A stretch of DNA of 64,000 bases from Mesorhizobium sp. (GCA_004017535.1 SAJS01000003.1:1-64000), one strand, 5' to 3'; counted from the first letter of the stretch, positions 1 through 8,688 are shown. The notes: generated by a model from the sequence alone, not told the origin. A program made the numbers and translations.

Positions 1-929
1 TTGTGCTTGACCATGGCGTTCTCGGTCCAGGAGGCGTTCGCATCCGGCACCGCCATCAGCGCCATCGCCATCGCCTTAATGACCATGTCGTTGACCGAGA
101 GCTTGTAGGCCGGAACCTCGCCCTTGTCGGTCTTCCTCATCGGTGCTGCGGCATTCAACTGCGTGCGCAGCGCCAAGAGCGCGTCGAGCTCACAGTCGAG
201 CGTCAGATAGAAATGCGGGATGGTGGACTTCGCCTCGACCAGGCGGCGGGCGATGGTCTTGCGCATGTTGTCATGCGGCACGAGTTCGTAGGAGCCTTCG
301 GCGAACAGCTTCAGCACCTGGTCGTCCAACATCGGCTTGGGTGCTGGCGCCGGAGCGGACGGGACCTCGACCGCAATCTCGGCGGCCGGCTTAGCAGGGG
401 TGGCCGTGCCTTTCGCCGTGACCGCGGCCTCGACGTCGGCGCGCACGACACGGCCGCGCGGGCCGCTGCCTTGTATTTCGGCTATCTTAAGACCGGCTTC
501 ACGAGCCAAGCGGCGCGCCAGCGGCGTTGCGCGCTCGCCCTGCGATTGGCCAATTTCCCCCCCTGTGGGGGAGATGCCCGGCAGGGCAGAGGGGGGCGCG
601 AAGGAATGAGACGTTGGCGGGACAGCGCCCCCCTCTGTCGGCTTCGCCGACATCTCCCCCACTTGGGGGGAGATTGGCGCGTAAACCTCGTCGTCGGCAT
701 AGATCCAGGCGACGGGCTCACCGACGGGAATGTCGACGCGCTCCTTGCCGGTGACGTCGCGCAGTGTGCCGCTAGCCGGCGCGTCGATCTCCATCGCCGC
801 CTTGTCGGTCTCGATCTCGAAGAGCACGTCGCCCTTCTTGACGCGAGCGCCTTCCTCGGCGAACCAGCGCGAGATCTGGCCGGTCGCCATGTCCATGTCG
901 ACCTTGGGAAGAATGACTTCTGTCGGCAT
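1..929 (-). CDS. Dihydrolipoamide acyltransferase (E2), 3' end beyond the window
   Basis: E2 core enzyme of a 2-oxoacid or acetoin dehydrogenase complex; it moves the acyl group from E1 to CoA through a swinging lipoyl arm. The protein opens [15 protein letters not shown] lipoyl domain (about residues 1-80) carries the lipoylated Lys43 in ETDKAAME. A peripheral subunit-binding domain starts near residue 134 ([16 protein letters not shown]) and the start of the acyltransferase domain follows before the window edge. Residues 86-126 of the linker are encoded by a palindromic repeat that keeps the frame open. The ATG lies 3 bases past the E1-beta stop, so the gene ends a four-gene operon. The family is secure; whether the substrate is pyruvate, a branched-chain 2-oxoacid or acetoin cannot be told from this part. 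Confidence 0.9.
   Translation of the reverse strand, partial: MPTEVILPKVDMDMATGQISRWFAEEGARVKKGDVLFEIETDKAAMEIDAPASGTLRDVTGKERVDIPVGEPVAWIYADDEVYAPISPQVGEMSAKPTEGGAVPPTSHSFAPPSALPGISPTGGEIGQSQGERATPLARRLAREAGLKIAEIQGSGPRGRVVRADVEAAVTAKGTATPAKPAAEIAVEVPSAPAPAPKPMLDDQVLKLFAEGSYELVPHDNMRKTIARRLVEAKSTIPHFYLTLDCELDALLALRTQLNAAAPMRKTDKGEVPAYKLSVNDMVIKAMAMALMAVPDANASWTENAMVKH
552..675. repeat. Palindromic repeat element inside the E2 coding region
   Basis: The two ends are inverted copies: AATTTCCCCCC at the left and GGGGGGAGATT at the right. Inner segments GAGATGCCCGGCAGGGCAGA and CGCCCCCCTCTG are shared with the intergenic element at 40561-40726. Read on the minus strand it encodes [16 protein letters not shown], continuing to [14 protein letters not shown], with no stop and in the E2 frame. 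The position between lipoyl and subunit-binding domains is a flexible linker, which would tolerate an insertion. Exact ends are approximate. Confidence 0.85.
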
Positions 930-932
930 CGC

Positions 933-1931
933 TCAGCGGACCCCTTTCACAAGGTCGCGCGCTGCGGCGATGATGTCGGAAACCTGCGGCACGGTCGCCT
1001 TTTCCAGATCCGGATTGTAAGGGATCGGCGTCTCGGCGCCGCCCAGGCGCACGATCGGCGCATCGAGATAATCGAAGGCCTCGCTTTCCGCGACGAGCGC
1101 GCTCACTTCCGCGCCGATGCCGAGCGTCTTTACCGCTTCGTAGACGCAAAGCAGGCGCGAGGTTTTCTTCACGCTGTCGATGATGGTCTGCCGGTCGATC
1201 GGGCGGATGGTGCGCAGATCGACGACTTCGATGTCGATGCCCTCGCCTTCCAGCGCCGCGGCGGCTTCGAGCGCCTTCTGCACCATGATCGACGTGGCGA
1301 CGATGGTGAGGTCGCGACCCTCGCGGCGGATCTCGGCCTTGCCGATCGGCACGGTGTAGTGGCCTTCCGGCACATGGCCCTTCATCTTGTAGAGCAGCTT
1401 GTGCTCGAAGATCATAACGGGGTCGGGGTCGGCGACAGCGGCAAGCAGCATGCCCTTGGCATCGTGCGGCGTCGCCGGCTGGATCACCTTGAGGCCAGGC
1501 ACATGGCCGAGCCAAGCCTCCAGGCTCTGGCTGTGCTGCGCGGCGGCACCCGTGCCGGAGCCGGCCGGGAAACGCATCACCACCGGCACCGAGACCTCGC
1601 CGCCGAGCATGAAGCGCATCTTGGCCGCCTGGTTGACGATCTGCTCCATGCCGAGCGTGGCGAAATCTGAGAACTGGAATTCGAAGATCGGCCGCATGCC
1701 GGTGACGGCCGCCCCCACCGCGACGCCAGCGCCGCCCAGTTCGGAAATCGGCGTGTCGATAACCCGGTCGGTACCGTAGCGCTCGACCAGATCGCCGGTC
1801 ACCTGGAAGGCGCCGCCATAGACGCCGATATCCTCGCCCATCAGGAAGACGCGCTCGTCCATGTCCATGGCGATCGCCATGGCTTCCTGGATTGCCTGGG
1901 CGTAGCTCAGTTCACGCACCACGGCGTCCAT
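933..1931 (-). CDS. 2-oxoacid/acetoin dehydrogenase E1 component, beta subunit
   Basis: Beta subunit of the thiamine-diphosphate-dependent E1, which decarboxylates the 2-oxoacid (or cleaves acetoin) and acylates the lipoyl arm of E2. It is 332 residues, [20 protein letters not shown] onward, with the transketolase pyrimidine-binding region ([12 protein letters not shown]) and the C-terminal domain. It lacks the N-terminal lipoyl domain found on the housekeeping alphaproteobacterial PdhB, which suggests a second, specialised complex rather than the main pyruvate dehydrogenase. The ATG at 1931 overlaps the E1-alpha stop by one base (TGATG). A GTG one codon upstream is possible. Confidence 0.9.
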   Translation of the reverse strand: MDAVVRELSYAQAIQEAMAIAMDMDERVFLMGEDIGVYGGAFQVTGDLVERYGTDRVIDTPISELGGAGVAVGAAVTGMRPIFEFQFSDFATLGMEQIVNQAAKMRFMLGGEVSVPVVMRFPAGSGTGAAAQHSQSLEAWLGHVPGLKVIQPATPHDAKGMLLAAVADPDPVMIFEHKLLYKMKGHVPEGHYTVPIGKAEIRREGRDLTIVATSIMVQKALEAAAALEGEGIDIEVVDLRTIRPIDRQTIIDSVKKTSRLLCVYEAVKTLGIGAEVSALVAESEAFDYLDAPIVRLGGAETPIPYNPDLEKATVPQVSDIIAAARDLVKGVR

Positions 1932-2959
1932 CACGCATGCTCCGTGTAAACATAGTTCTCAAGGGTGGCGATCTCCGGCGCCGGGCTCGCCTTGGCGAAT
2001 TCGATGCCGTCGGCGATCTCCTTGGCGACCGCGTCGCGGATCGCCTCAATGCCCCGGTCGTCGATGAAGCCGAAATCGCGCAGCTCGGTCTCGAAGAGCG
2101 TGATCGGATCGCGGTTCGCCATCCAGTCCTCGATCTCTTCCTTGGTGCGGTAGCGGTTGCGGTCGCTCTTGGAATGGCCGCGATAACGGTAGGTCTTGGA
2201 TTCGATCAGCGTCGGCCCCTCGCCGGCGCGCGCCCGCTCCACCGCCTTGAAGGACGCCTCGGCGACCTCGGAGAAGATATTGCCGTTGACGACGACGCCG
2301 GGCATCGAATAGGCGGCTGCCCGCTCGGCGATGTTCTTCACCGCGGTCGAGCGCGCCGTCGAGGTCGACATGCCGTAGCCGTTGTTCTCGCACACGAAGA
2401 TCACCGGCAGCTTCCAGATCGCCGCCATGTTCAGCGCCTCGTGAAAGGCGCCCTCATTGTTGGCGCCGTCGCCGAAGAAGGAGACGACCACCTTGCCGGT
2501 TTTCATCCTCTTGGATGAAAGCGCCGCGCCCACGGCGATCGGAATGCCACCGGCAACGATGCCGTTGGCGCCGAGATTGCCCTTGGCGACATCGGCGATA
2601 TGCATGGAACCGCCCCTGCCCTTGCAGTAGCCAGTTGTCTTGCCGAAGAACTCAGCGAACATGCGGCTGACTTCCGCGCCCTTGGCGATGCAATGACCGT
2701 GGCCGCGATGCGTCGACGTGATCTGGTCATCCTCGGCGAGCGGCATGCAGATGCCCATGGCGCTCGCTTCCTGGCCGATCGACAGGTGCATGGTGCCGTG
2801 GATGAGGCCGCGCATGTAGCACTCTTCCGCGCCCTCTTCGAAGCGGCGGATGAGGTACATCTTGTGAAGCACCTGTCTGAGCTGCTCGGGACTGTACTGG
2901 CGATAGACGAAAGGCAGGTTGGCCCGGCTATCCACGACGGCTTTGCTGGCTCCGGCCAT
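1931..2959 (-). CDS. 2-oxoacid/acetoin dehydrogenase E1 component, alpha subunit
   Basis: Alpha subunit of the heterotetrameric E1; it supplies the thiamine diphosphate site. The 342-residue protein has the ThDP/Mg motif [17 protein letters not shown], the [10 protein letters not shown] loop and the phosphorylation-loop-like region [19 protein letters not shown]. The start [16 protein letters not shown] is preceded by GGAGGCGTGATC, a good ribosome site. An upstream open extension is ignored because it is just the 3' end of the preceding gene in another frame. Only 2 bases separate it from that gene's stop, so translation is probably coupled. AcoA-type and PdhA-type enzymes are hard to separate from sequence. 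Confidence 0.92.
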   Translation of the reverse strand: MAGASKAVVDSRANLPFVYRQYSPEQLRQVLHKMYLIRRFEEGAEECYMRGLIHGTMHLSIGQEASAMGICMPLAEDDQITSTHRGHGHCIAKGAEVSRMFAEFFGKTTGYCKGRGGSMHIADVAKGNLGANGIVAGGIPIAVGAALSSKRMKTGKVVVSFFGDGANNEGAFHEALNMAAIWKLPVIFVCENNGYGMSTSTARSTAVKNIAERAAAYSMPGVVVNGNIFSEVAEASFKAVERARAGEGPTLIESKTYRYRGHSKSDRNRYRTKEEIEDWMANRDPITLFETELRDFGFIDDRGIEAIRDAVAKEIADGIEFAKASPAPEIATLENYVYTEHA

Positions 2960-2961
2960 GA

Positions 2962-4290
2962 TCACGCCTCCGCGGTTCCGTAGACGAGCTTGTCCTGGCG
3001 GGCGCGCAGCTCGGCGATCTTCGAGCCCGGCGCGGGCGCCGCATTGACATAGGTGATGAGTTCGCCCTTTTTGATGGGCGCGGTGACCGAGCCGCCCTGC
3101 AGCAGGCCGCAGGGGATGGCGCGCGCCGCGCGAGCTTCCGGCGCCGTCATGATCCAGGCGCGATAGCAATACTCGCCGATGGCATCGAGCTTGTCGCCGG
3201 GCTTCAGGTCCTTCTTGGCGACCGCGCAGACCTCGGCGACCGGCTTTGCCAGCGGCACCATGTCGGCCTTGCCGTAAAGCACGACGCGGGCGCAGGTCAG
3301 CGGCACTTCCAGCGAGGTCAGGTGATAGGGGCGATGGAAGGTGAAGTACGGACCCTTGCCCATCTTCAGGTCTTCCATGCGCTCCGAGATGCGCGGATGC
3401 GACATGTCGGCAACAACGAAAACGCCGGGCGCGACGCCCTTGCCGATCGAATAGTCGACGACGCCGACCTTCGACAGCACGCCGCCGTCCTTCTCAGGCA
3501 CCAGCACCTTCGACAATTCGCCGAGCGTGGCCGCCGGGCCGTGCATGCCGGGCTTGTCGGGAACCAACCCGGTCGCGTTGGCGATCGCCGCCATCTCGAC
3601 CATGGTCTTCGAACCATCAACGAATTCGACCAGCATGCGCACATTCATGTGCCGGCGCTTCGCCTCCTCCTCATAGTCCGGAGGCGTGGCGTCGATGTTG
3701 AGCGGGTTGTTCTTGCCCTTGCCCGCGGCAACGATCGGGTGACCCATGGCGGAGACGAACTCGATCAGCTCCATGCAGGAAGACGGCTCGTCGCCGGCGC
3801 CCAGCGAATAGGTGACGCCGAGGCGGTCGGCCTCGCTCTTGAGATAGGCGCCGATGGTGACGTCCGCCTCGACATTCATCATCACCAGGTGCTTGCCGTG
3901 CTCCATGGCGCGCAGGCCGATCTCGGCGCCGACGGCCGGAACGCCGGTCGCGTCGATCACGACGTCGATGAGGTCATTGCCGATGACAAGGCTGGAATCG
4001 TTGGTGACGGCGATCTTGCCCGCCTCCATGGCAGCGGTCATGGCCGAGGCGTTGGAAACCTCTCGCGCATGGCCGGTTTCCTGGAAAGCAATGTCGACGG
4101 CCTTGCTCGCCGCCGGCAGGTTGAGTTCGGAAATGGCGCCGATCTCGATGCCGGACATATGGGCGACGCGGGTAACGATGTCGGTTCCCATTTCGCCTGA
4201 GCCGATAAGGCCGATGCGAATAGGCTTGCCGGACTTGCCGCGCTCCTCGAGATCCCGGGCAAGGCCCGTCAACGAAATATTGGAAGCCAT
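2962..4290 (-). CDS. DXR-like (DRL) / SAF-domain NAD(P)-dependent oxidoreductase
   Basis: A 442-residue oxidoreductase of the homoserine-dehydrogenase-like family with a C-terminal SAF domain. Seen: a Rossmann motif IGLIGSGEMGTDIV near residue 24, VVIDATGVPAVGAE, SLGAGDEPSSCMELIEFV, GKGKNNPLN, and a C-terminal PIKKGELITYVNAAP. The family includes the DRL enzymes of Brucella, which replace DXR by converting 1-deoxyxylulose 5-phosphate to methylerythritol 4-phosphate; whether this copy does so is inference. The ATG follows GGGAGGAAT. A TTGACA hexamer on the minus strand (4356-4361) is a possible promoter element. As first gene of the E1/E2 operon it may instead make or consume a substrate of that complex. 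Confidence 0.7.
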   Translation of the reverse strand: MASNISLTGLARDLEERGKSGKPIRIGLIGSGEMGTDIVTRVAHMSGIEIGAISELNLPAASKAVDIAFQETGHAREVSNASAMTAAMEAGKIAVTNDSSLVIGNDLIDVVIDATGVPAVGAEIGLRAMEHGKHLVMMNVEADVTIGAYLKSEADRLGVTYSLGAGDEPSSCMELIEFVSAMGHPIVAAGKGKNNPLNIDATPPDYEEEAKRRHMNVRMLVEFVDGSKTMVEMAAIANATGLVPDKPGMHGPAATLGELSKVLVPEKDGGVLSKVGVVDYSIGKGVAPGVFVVADMSHPRISERMEDLKMGKGPYFTFHRPYHLTSLEVPLTCARVVLYGKADMVPLAKPVAEVCAVAKKDLKPGDKLDAIGEYCYRAWIMTAPEARAARAIPCGLLQGGSVTAPIKKGELITYVNAAPAPGSKIAELRARQDKLVYGTAEA

Positions 4291-4536
4291 GCCGCTTATT
4301 CCTCCCATATCGCATGCTGATTGATTGCTTGACGGGTATTGAACATATGTATTTCTGTCAAGACTAATGTCCAACTCTTTGGCGGTCAGTCGACGCTTTT
4401 CGGATGATCGAGGCGCGGCCGCGAAAAGGCATGGACCATGAGCGCCGCCATCAAACCGGATAAGAGCAAGGGCCTGCGGCCGAATGCCGGCCAAGGCCGC
4501 TCGACGGACCGCAAGGAGATACCTAGGCGGCGATTG

Positions 4537-4995
4537 TTACTGGCAAACGTCGACCCATATGGCGCCGACCAGATCGGCCATGCGCTGCGGCCCGATGCGC
4601 ACAGCGGCGTTGGTGGCGCCGGCAGCGGGGACGACCTCGTCGAAGGCCTTGAGCGACAGATCGCAATAAACGGGAAGCGGCGCCGGCAGGCCAAACGGAC
4701 AGACGCCACCCGGCGGATGGCTGGTGACGGCCAGCACCTCCTCGCCGCCCAACATGCGCGGCTTGCCGCCCATCCTGTCCTTGAACTTGCGGTTGTCGAG
4801 CCTGGCGATGCCGCTGGTGACGACCAGCATGGTCTCGTCGCCAACGCGCAGACAGATCGTCTTGGCGATCTGCGCTGGCATCACGCCATGGGCTTCCGCC
4901 GCCAGCGCCACGGTGGCCGAACTGGCCTCGGTGACGATGACTTCGATGTCGGGCGCATGCCGCGCAAAGAAAGCGCGCACCGATTCCAAGCTCAT
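4537..4995 (-). CDS. YbaK/EbsC-type aminoacyl-tRNA deacylase
   Basis: Single-domain trans-editing protein (152 residues) related to the INS domain of prolyl-tRNA synthetase; family members hydrolyse mischarged tRNA such as Cys- or Ala-tRNA(Pro). Recognised by AEAHGVMPAQIAKTICLRV with the conserved Lys, then VVTSGIARLDNRKFKD, TSHPPGGVCPFGL and AVRIGPQRMADLVGA. MSLESVRAFFARHAPD is chosen as the start because GAGGGG lies just upstream. It is transcribed the same way as the upstream Xre gene and the dehydrogenase operon but is separated from both. The exact tRNA substrate cannot be assigned. Confidence 0.87.
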   Translation of the reverse strand: MSLESVRAFFARHAPDIEVIVTEASSATVALAAEAHGVMPAQIAKTICLRVGDETMLVVTSGIARLDNRKFKDRMGGKPRMLGGEEVLAVTSHPPGGVCPFGLPAPLPVYCDLSLKAFDEVVPAAGATNAAVRIGPQRMADLVGAIWVDVCQ

Positions 4996-5092
4996 GGTGG
5001 ACCCCTCGTCAGGTCTGTCGGAAGGCAGCGGTCGGCGAATCGCACGGCTAAACCGTTGTGGCAAGAGCCAGCGCTTTCCGCCTTTCAGGCAT

Positions 5093-5125
5093 TAAAAAGC
5101 CCGCCGGGCGAAACCTCGGCGGGCT
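5093..5125 (-). terminator. Rho-independent terminator after the Xre regulator
   Basis: On the minus strand, AGCCCGCCGAGG and CGGCGGGCT form a GC-rich hairpin followed by TTTTTAATG, just downstream of the small helix-turn-helix gene. Confidence 0.75.
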
Positions 5126-5147
5126 CGAATGGACGCTTTTCGCGCCT

Positions 5148-5414
5148 CTACTGATGCGTGGGCCGATTCTCGGCGGCCGGCACTTTGATCAATTCCTCTT
5201 CCGGCATCTGCAGCGCCGAAGCGATGCGCCGGAGCTTGGCGGGATCGGCGTCCTTGCCGTCCTCGATGTCGATGATCTCGCCCACGGCCAGACCGCAGGT
5301 CAAAGAGAGTTCCTCGATCGTGTATCCCCTCGTCTCGCGAGCGGCTTTCAAAGGATTGAGGCCGGGCGCGGCAATGATGTCGTTGGAAACAGCGTTTCGT
5401 GCGGTGTTGGGCAT
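5148..5414 (-). CDS. Small Xre-family helix-turn-helix protein
   Basis: An 88-residue probable DNA-binding protein. One Xre/Cro-type domain covers about residues 19-75 (NPLKAARETRGYTIEELSLT, CGLAVGEIIDIEDGKDADPA, KLRRIASALQMPEEELIKV). The start MPNTARNAVSND is chosen because AAGGAG sits 5-6 bases before its ATG; longer upstream frames lack a ribosome site. It stands alone, with its own terminator. Target genes are unknown. Confidence 0.8.
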   Translation of the reverse strand: MPNTARNAVSNDIIAAPGLNPLKAARETRGYTIEELSLTCGLAVGEIIDIEDGKDADPAKLRRIASALQMPEEELIKVPAAENRPTHQ

Positions 5415-5704
5415 GGCAACTCCTTGGGATGAAACAGGGTCTGATGAAATGGTGTTGCCTGAGACGGGCGGGAGAATGCTCGTTAACGAATGATTTGCCA
5501 AGAGCTTCGGCCGTCACGCCATCGTGAAGCGGCGTCGCGGCCGGTATCGCAGGCCTCACATATGTAAGGTCGCGCCGCGCTCAATCAAGTTCTTTTGAAG
5601 CTCCTCGATCGGTCTCGCCGGCATTTTCGACGCTTCGATTCGTTAGCTAACCGTCACGGCAGCAGCCCCTCTGCGCCGGGCGTTTCTCGGAAGGATCGAA
5701 TGCC

Positions 5705-6313
5705 ATGAATTTGAAATCATTCGCAATTGTGCTCGGCGCAATCTCGAGCGTCATCGGCGCGACGGAAACATGGGCGGCGGACGCCACTCGCGTTCGAGGC
5801 ACTGTCGTCGGCGTTACCGGATCGACGCTGACGGTGAAGGACCGTGACGGCAAGACCGACGCGATCAGGCTTGCCGACGGCTGGAAGATTTCGGGCGTCG
5901 CCAAGGCGTCGGCCGCCGATATCAAGCAGGGCGATTTCCTTGGCATCGCCTCGATCTCGAAAACCGACGGCGGCAGCGGGGCGCTGGAAGTCGTGATCTT
6001 TCCCGCTGCGCTGAAGGGAACGGGAGAAGGCGACCGCGACTGGGATCTGCAGCCCAACAGCCGCATGACCAACGGCACCGTAGCCGACGTCACCGAGATC
6101 GAAGGCCGCACGGTCACGCTCACCTATGACAACGGCCAGAAGAAACAGATCGCCATCCCGCAGACCACACCGATCGTGACATTCGCCACGGCCACGCCGG
6201 CGGATCTGATGCCGGGCTCCGCCGTCTTCGTCAACGCCGAGCGCGGCGGCGACGGCAAGCTCACCGCCAATCGGGTCGTGGTCGGGAATCACGGCATCGC
6301 GCCGCCCATGTGA
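5705..6313 (+). CDS. Secreted protein of unknown function with two OB-like repeats
   Basis: A 202-residue exported protein. Residues 1-25 are a signal peptide (MNLKSFAIVLGAISSVIGAT, cleavage near TWAADA). The rest is beta-rich with two similar halves: RVRGTVVGVTGSTLTVKDRDG and, later, NGTVADVTEIEGRTVTLTYDNGQ, each followed by a D/G-rich segment. This resembles periplasmic DUF5666-like proteins. GGAAGGATCGA precedes the ATG. It is a lone gene, and no enzyme motif is visible. Function unknown. Confidence 0.75.
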   Translation: MNLKSFAIVLGAISSVIGATETWAADATRVRGTVVGVTGSTLTVKDRDGKTDAIRLADGWKISGVAKASAADIKQGDFLGIASISKTDGGSGALEVVIFPAALKGTGEGDRDWDLQPNSRMTNGTVADVTEIEGRTVTLTYDNGQKKQIAIPQTTPIVTFATATPADLMPGSAVFVNAERGGDGKLTANRVVVGNHGIAPPM

Positions 6314-6530
6314 AGCCGCGCAGGTCGCATCCCCAAATTTACCGCGATCTTCGCTTGTCGGGCGGGCAGGCGACGCGAGCGGACTTCTCAGAAACAGTCC
6401 AGAAACAAAAATCTACATTTGGGAAAAATTGTCGAAAAAAACCAGGACGATAGTCCTTGTTGTTGCGAGGCTTGGGTCACGGATTTGGTCCAGTGGACCC
6501 AGAACGCCCGCTTTAACGAGGAAACGAGTC

Positions 6531-6734
6531 ATGAAGAAATCCCTTCTCTCAGCGCTCGGGCTGGCTCTGGCCCTGGCGTTCACCATGCCGATCCTGGGCG
6601 CCAGTAGCGCTGATGCGGCTCCGATGAAGAAGCATTATCGTCATCGTCACCATCACAGGCATCATCGCGTCCACCATCACCACTATCACCACCATCATCG
6701 TCACCACCACAAGATGGTTCCGAAAAAGGCCTGA
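6531..6734 (+). CDS. Small exported histidine-rich protein
   Basis: A 67-residue protein with a signal peptide (MKKSLLSALGLALALAFTMP, cleavage after SSADA) and a mature part of only about 37 residues made mostly of His, Arg, Tyr and Lys (for example VHHHHYHHHHRHHHKM). Such tails bind Zn, Ni or Cu, so periplasmic metal binding or storage is a reasonable inference; this small exported type is common in rhizobia. GAGGAAACGAG precedes the ATG. No metal transporter or regulator is adjacent. Confidence 0.75.
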   Translation: MKKSLLSALGLALALAFTMPILGASSADAAPMKKHYRHRHHHRHHRVHHHHYHHHHRHHHKMVPKKA

Positions 6735-6852
6735 TCCCCCCTTCTCGCCGACGGGAGGGCAGGCCTTCGTTGTTCGAGCGACCTGCCTTCCCTTCGGAGT
6801 CTCTTCTCATTAAGCATCCGGTGATGCCGAAACGCCGCCCGGACCGCGTGTG

Positions 6853-7866
6853 ATGGGAGCCTACGCCGACCTGCCGGCCAGACACCGCTTGGTTCTGATG
6901 GTCGCGCGAATTGTACTGACGCTTCGTCATCAGGTTCTTGTTGCCCGCTTCGCCATGAGGCTCGGCTATCTGCCGATTCCCGCCGCTCCGTCGCGCTACA
7001 ACGAACTGATGCTGTGGCGGAAGATCGTCGACCGCAATCCGCTGTTCGTGACGTTGACCGACAAGCTGGCGGCAAAAGCCTGCATCCGCGCCGCCTGCCC
7101 TGAGCTGCCGATGCCCGAAACACTATGGTCCGGCCGGCACGCTGAAGACATCCCGGCGGACCTTTTGTCCGACAGAGTGGTCGTGAAGCCGAACCACGGC
7201 TGCGCGATGAACATCTTCGTCTCGGAAGGCCGCCCCGAGAGGGCGGAAATCATCCGCAAGGCCAGGCGATGGCTCCGGAAGCCCTACGGGCGACGCAATG
7301 GCGAATGGGCCTACTGGCCGATCGATCGCGTGCTCTTCGTCGAAGAGAGGCTTGATCTCGCAGGCGGATCAATCGCCACCGACATCAAGGTCCATGTCTG
7401 CAGCGGCGTCGTCAGCCATGTCTGGGCCGAGGACAAGCTTGCCAAGCGCTCGCATCTGTTCGATGGCCAGGGCAAGCAGCTCCCCGGCCGCGACCCGGAC
7501 TATCCGCGCGAGGATCAGGCGCTGCCGCTAACCCCCAGGCTGCTCGACTTCATTCGACAGGCCATAGCACTGGCGCCAAGGATCGCCGGCGATCTCGATC
7601 ATGTCAGGGTGGATTTTCTGGTCACCGACAGGGGCCTGCATGCCGGTGAGATGTGCATCTACACCGCCGCAGGCTACGGCACCTGGACGAATCCCGAGAT
7701 CGCCAGGCGGATCGAGCGCTTTTGGCGTTTGGAGCACTCGGCCTATCTCAGGCAACCGCGACACGGGATCGGACACCTCTATGCCGAGGCGCTACGCGCC
7801 CGATGCGCCGCGCGCCGAAGGATGGAATCCGAGGGCTGTCCCAAGCCGGTATCGACGGCCAAATGA
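6853..7866 (+). CDS. TupA-like ATP-grasp protein
   Basis: A 337-residue cytoplasmic protein resembling TupA-like ATP-grasp enzymes found in polysaccharide gene sets. Seen: LTDKLAAKACIRAACPELPMP, the nucleotide-binding stretch VVVKPNHGCAMNIFV, VLFVEERLD, and near the end DHVRVDFLVTDRGLHAGEMC, which carries the D and E residues expected of an ATP-grasp metal site. No clear ribosome site precedes the ATG at 6853; a GTG at 6850 or a downstream Met are alternatives. The gene stands alone. The ligated substrate is unknown; peptide-like decoration of a surface polymer is the usual proposal for the family. Confidence 0.7.
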   Translation: MGAYADLPARHRLVLMVARIVLTLRHQVLVARFAMRLGYLPIPAAPSRYNELMLWRKIVDRNPLFVTLTDKLAAKACIRAACPELPMPETLWSGRHAEDIPADLLSDRVVVKPNHGCAMNIFVSEGRPERAEIIRKARRWLRKPYGRRNGEWAYWPIDRVLFVEERLDLAGGSIATDIKVHVCSGVVSHVWAEDKLAKRSHLFDGQGKQLPGRDPDYPREDQALPLTPRLLDFIRQAIALAPRIAGDLDHVRVDFLVTDRGLHAGEMCIYTAAGYGTWTNPEIARRIERFWRLEHSAYLRQPRHGIGHLYAEALRARCAARRRMESEGCPKPVSTAK

Positions 7867-7999
7867 AAAATAAACGCGCGGCATATGAACCATTCCCTGG
7901 GGAGCGGCACTAAGCGGTCATGGGCGCCATGAAGGCGCTCCTCAACCGAATGGAAACGCCGACGGCGATTCCCGACAACCTATGGAAGGAAAAGCTCAA

Positions 8000-8260
8000 A
8001 TGACCAACTTCAAGCGCATCACTCTTGCCGCGGCCCTCATCGTCTCGGCTTTCGGTTCGGTGTCGGCTCCCGCTTTCGCGGGCACGCACCCGACCGGCGA
8101 TGGCGGCGCCGTCTGCAAGGGCCACGGCTCGTGTCTGGTACTGCAGCTCGACTGCAAGGGAACCTACACCGATGCCACCGACAAGAACGGCACCGTCTAC
8201 GGCAAGTGCAGCCAGGTCATGAAGCTCGACCCGAAGACCCGGCTCAAGCTCGCGAACTGA
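8000..8260 (+). CDS. Small secreted cysteine-containing protein, unknown function
   Basis: An 86-residue protein with a classical signal peptide (MTNFKRITLAAALIVSAFGS, cleavage after SAPAFA). The mature part has four Cys residues (AVCKGHGSCLVLQLDCKGTY, then GKCSQVM), likely two disulfides in the periplasm. AAGGAAAAGC precedes the ATG; an in-frame ATG six codons earlier lacks a ribosome site. No family recognised. Confidence 0.72.
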   Translation: MTNFKRITLAAALIVSAFGSVSAPAFAGTHPTGDGGAVCKGHGSCLVLQLDCKGTYTDATDKNGTVYGKCSQVMKLDPKTRLKLAN

Positions 8261-8280
8261 TCGCCTGCGGCCGAGGAAGC

Positions 8281-8319
8281 ACGCAAATGGCGGCCGTCGA
8301 GGACGGCCGCCATTTGCGT
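8281..8319. terminator. Bidirectional terminator hairpin
   Basis: A near-perfect hairpin, ACGCAAATGGCGGCCGTC with GACGGCCGCCATTTGCGT, sits between the convergent genes ending at 8260 and 8332. Both flanks can supply a T-rich tail. Confidence 0.75.
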
Positions 8320-8331
8320 TTATCCCGCTGA

Positions 8332-8634
8332 TCAGCGGCGGCTGATAAGAAGGCCGGCAAGCAGTCCGACCACGACAAGTCCGACGGCGGCGGTCGTCGC
8401 CGGATGGTCGCGCGCCGTCCGCTCGATCACCCTGCCTCTGCGCCCTATTGCCGGCAGCGCCTCGTGTAGGCGATGGTATAGCTGAGAATAATAGTCGGAC
8501 GCCGCCTCGCGGCCATCCTCATAATAGGCGTCACCGCGCCTGGCCAAGACCTTCTTGAGGTCGTTCAATTGTCGCGAAAGCGCCGCGACCTGCTTGTCGA
8601 TGTCGAGGTCGGAGAGGGTCGAAAACGATGCCAT
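8332..8634 (-). CDS. YqjD/ElaB-like (DUF883-type) membrane-anchored protein
   Basis: A 100-residue protein. The N-terminal two thirds form an amphipathic helix (DKQVAALSRQLNDLKKVLAR, then YYEDGREAASDYYSQLYHRL) and the last 20 residues form one membrane helix (TTAAVGLVVVGLLAGLLISRR). This is the layout of the ElaB/YqjD family, tail-anchored inner-membrane proteins that bind ribosomes and are made in stationary phase or stress. AAGGACAATCAGC precedes the ATG. A consensus EcfG promoter lies 30 bases upstream, which supports control by the general stress response. Confidence 0.78.
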   Translation of the reverse strand: MASFSTLSDLDIDKQVAALSRQLNDLKKVLARRGDAYYEDGREAASDYYSQLYHRLHEALPAIGRRGRVIERTARDHPATTAAVGLVVVGLLAGLLISRR

Positions 8635-8663
8635 GCTGATTGTCCTTCTCTTCGAGAAGGCCT

Positions 8664-8688
8664 AACGCGCGGACGACGGGCCAGTTCC
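8664..8688 (-). promoter_or_regulatory. EcfG (general stress sigma) type promoter
   Basis: On the minus strand GGAAC, 16 bases, then CGTT matches the EcfG consensus GGAAC-N16/17-CGTT exactly. It ends 30 bases before the start of the YqjD-like gene. Confidence 0.65.

Noticed and set aside
3-1670. Long plus-strand open frame of 555 codons
   Set aside because: It lies antisense to E2 and E1-beta, whose protein motifs are clear; such frames are a by-product of high GC content. The same applies to long frames opposite plsX (10873-12216), hppA (15518-16390 and 16532-17362) and ribD (26631-27827).
2960-3169. N-terminal extension of E1-alpha
   Set aside because: It only reads the 3' end of the preceding gene in another frame; the ATG at 2959 has its own ribosome site.
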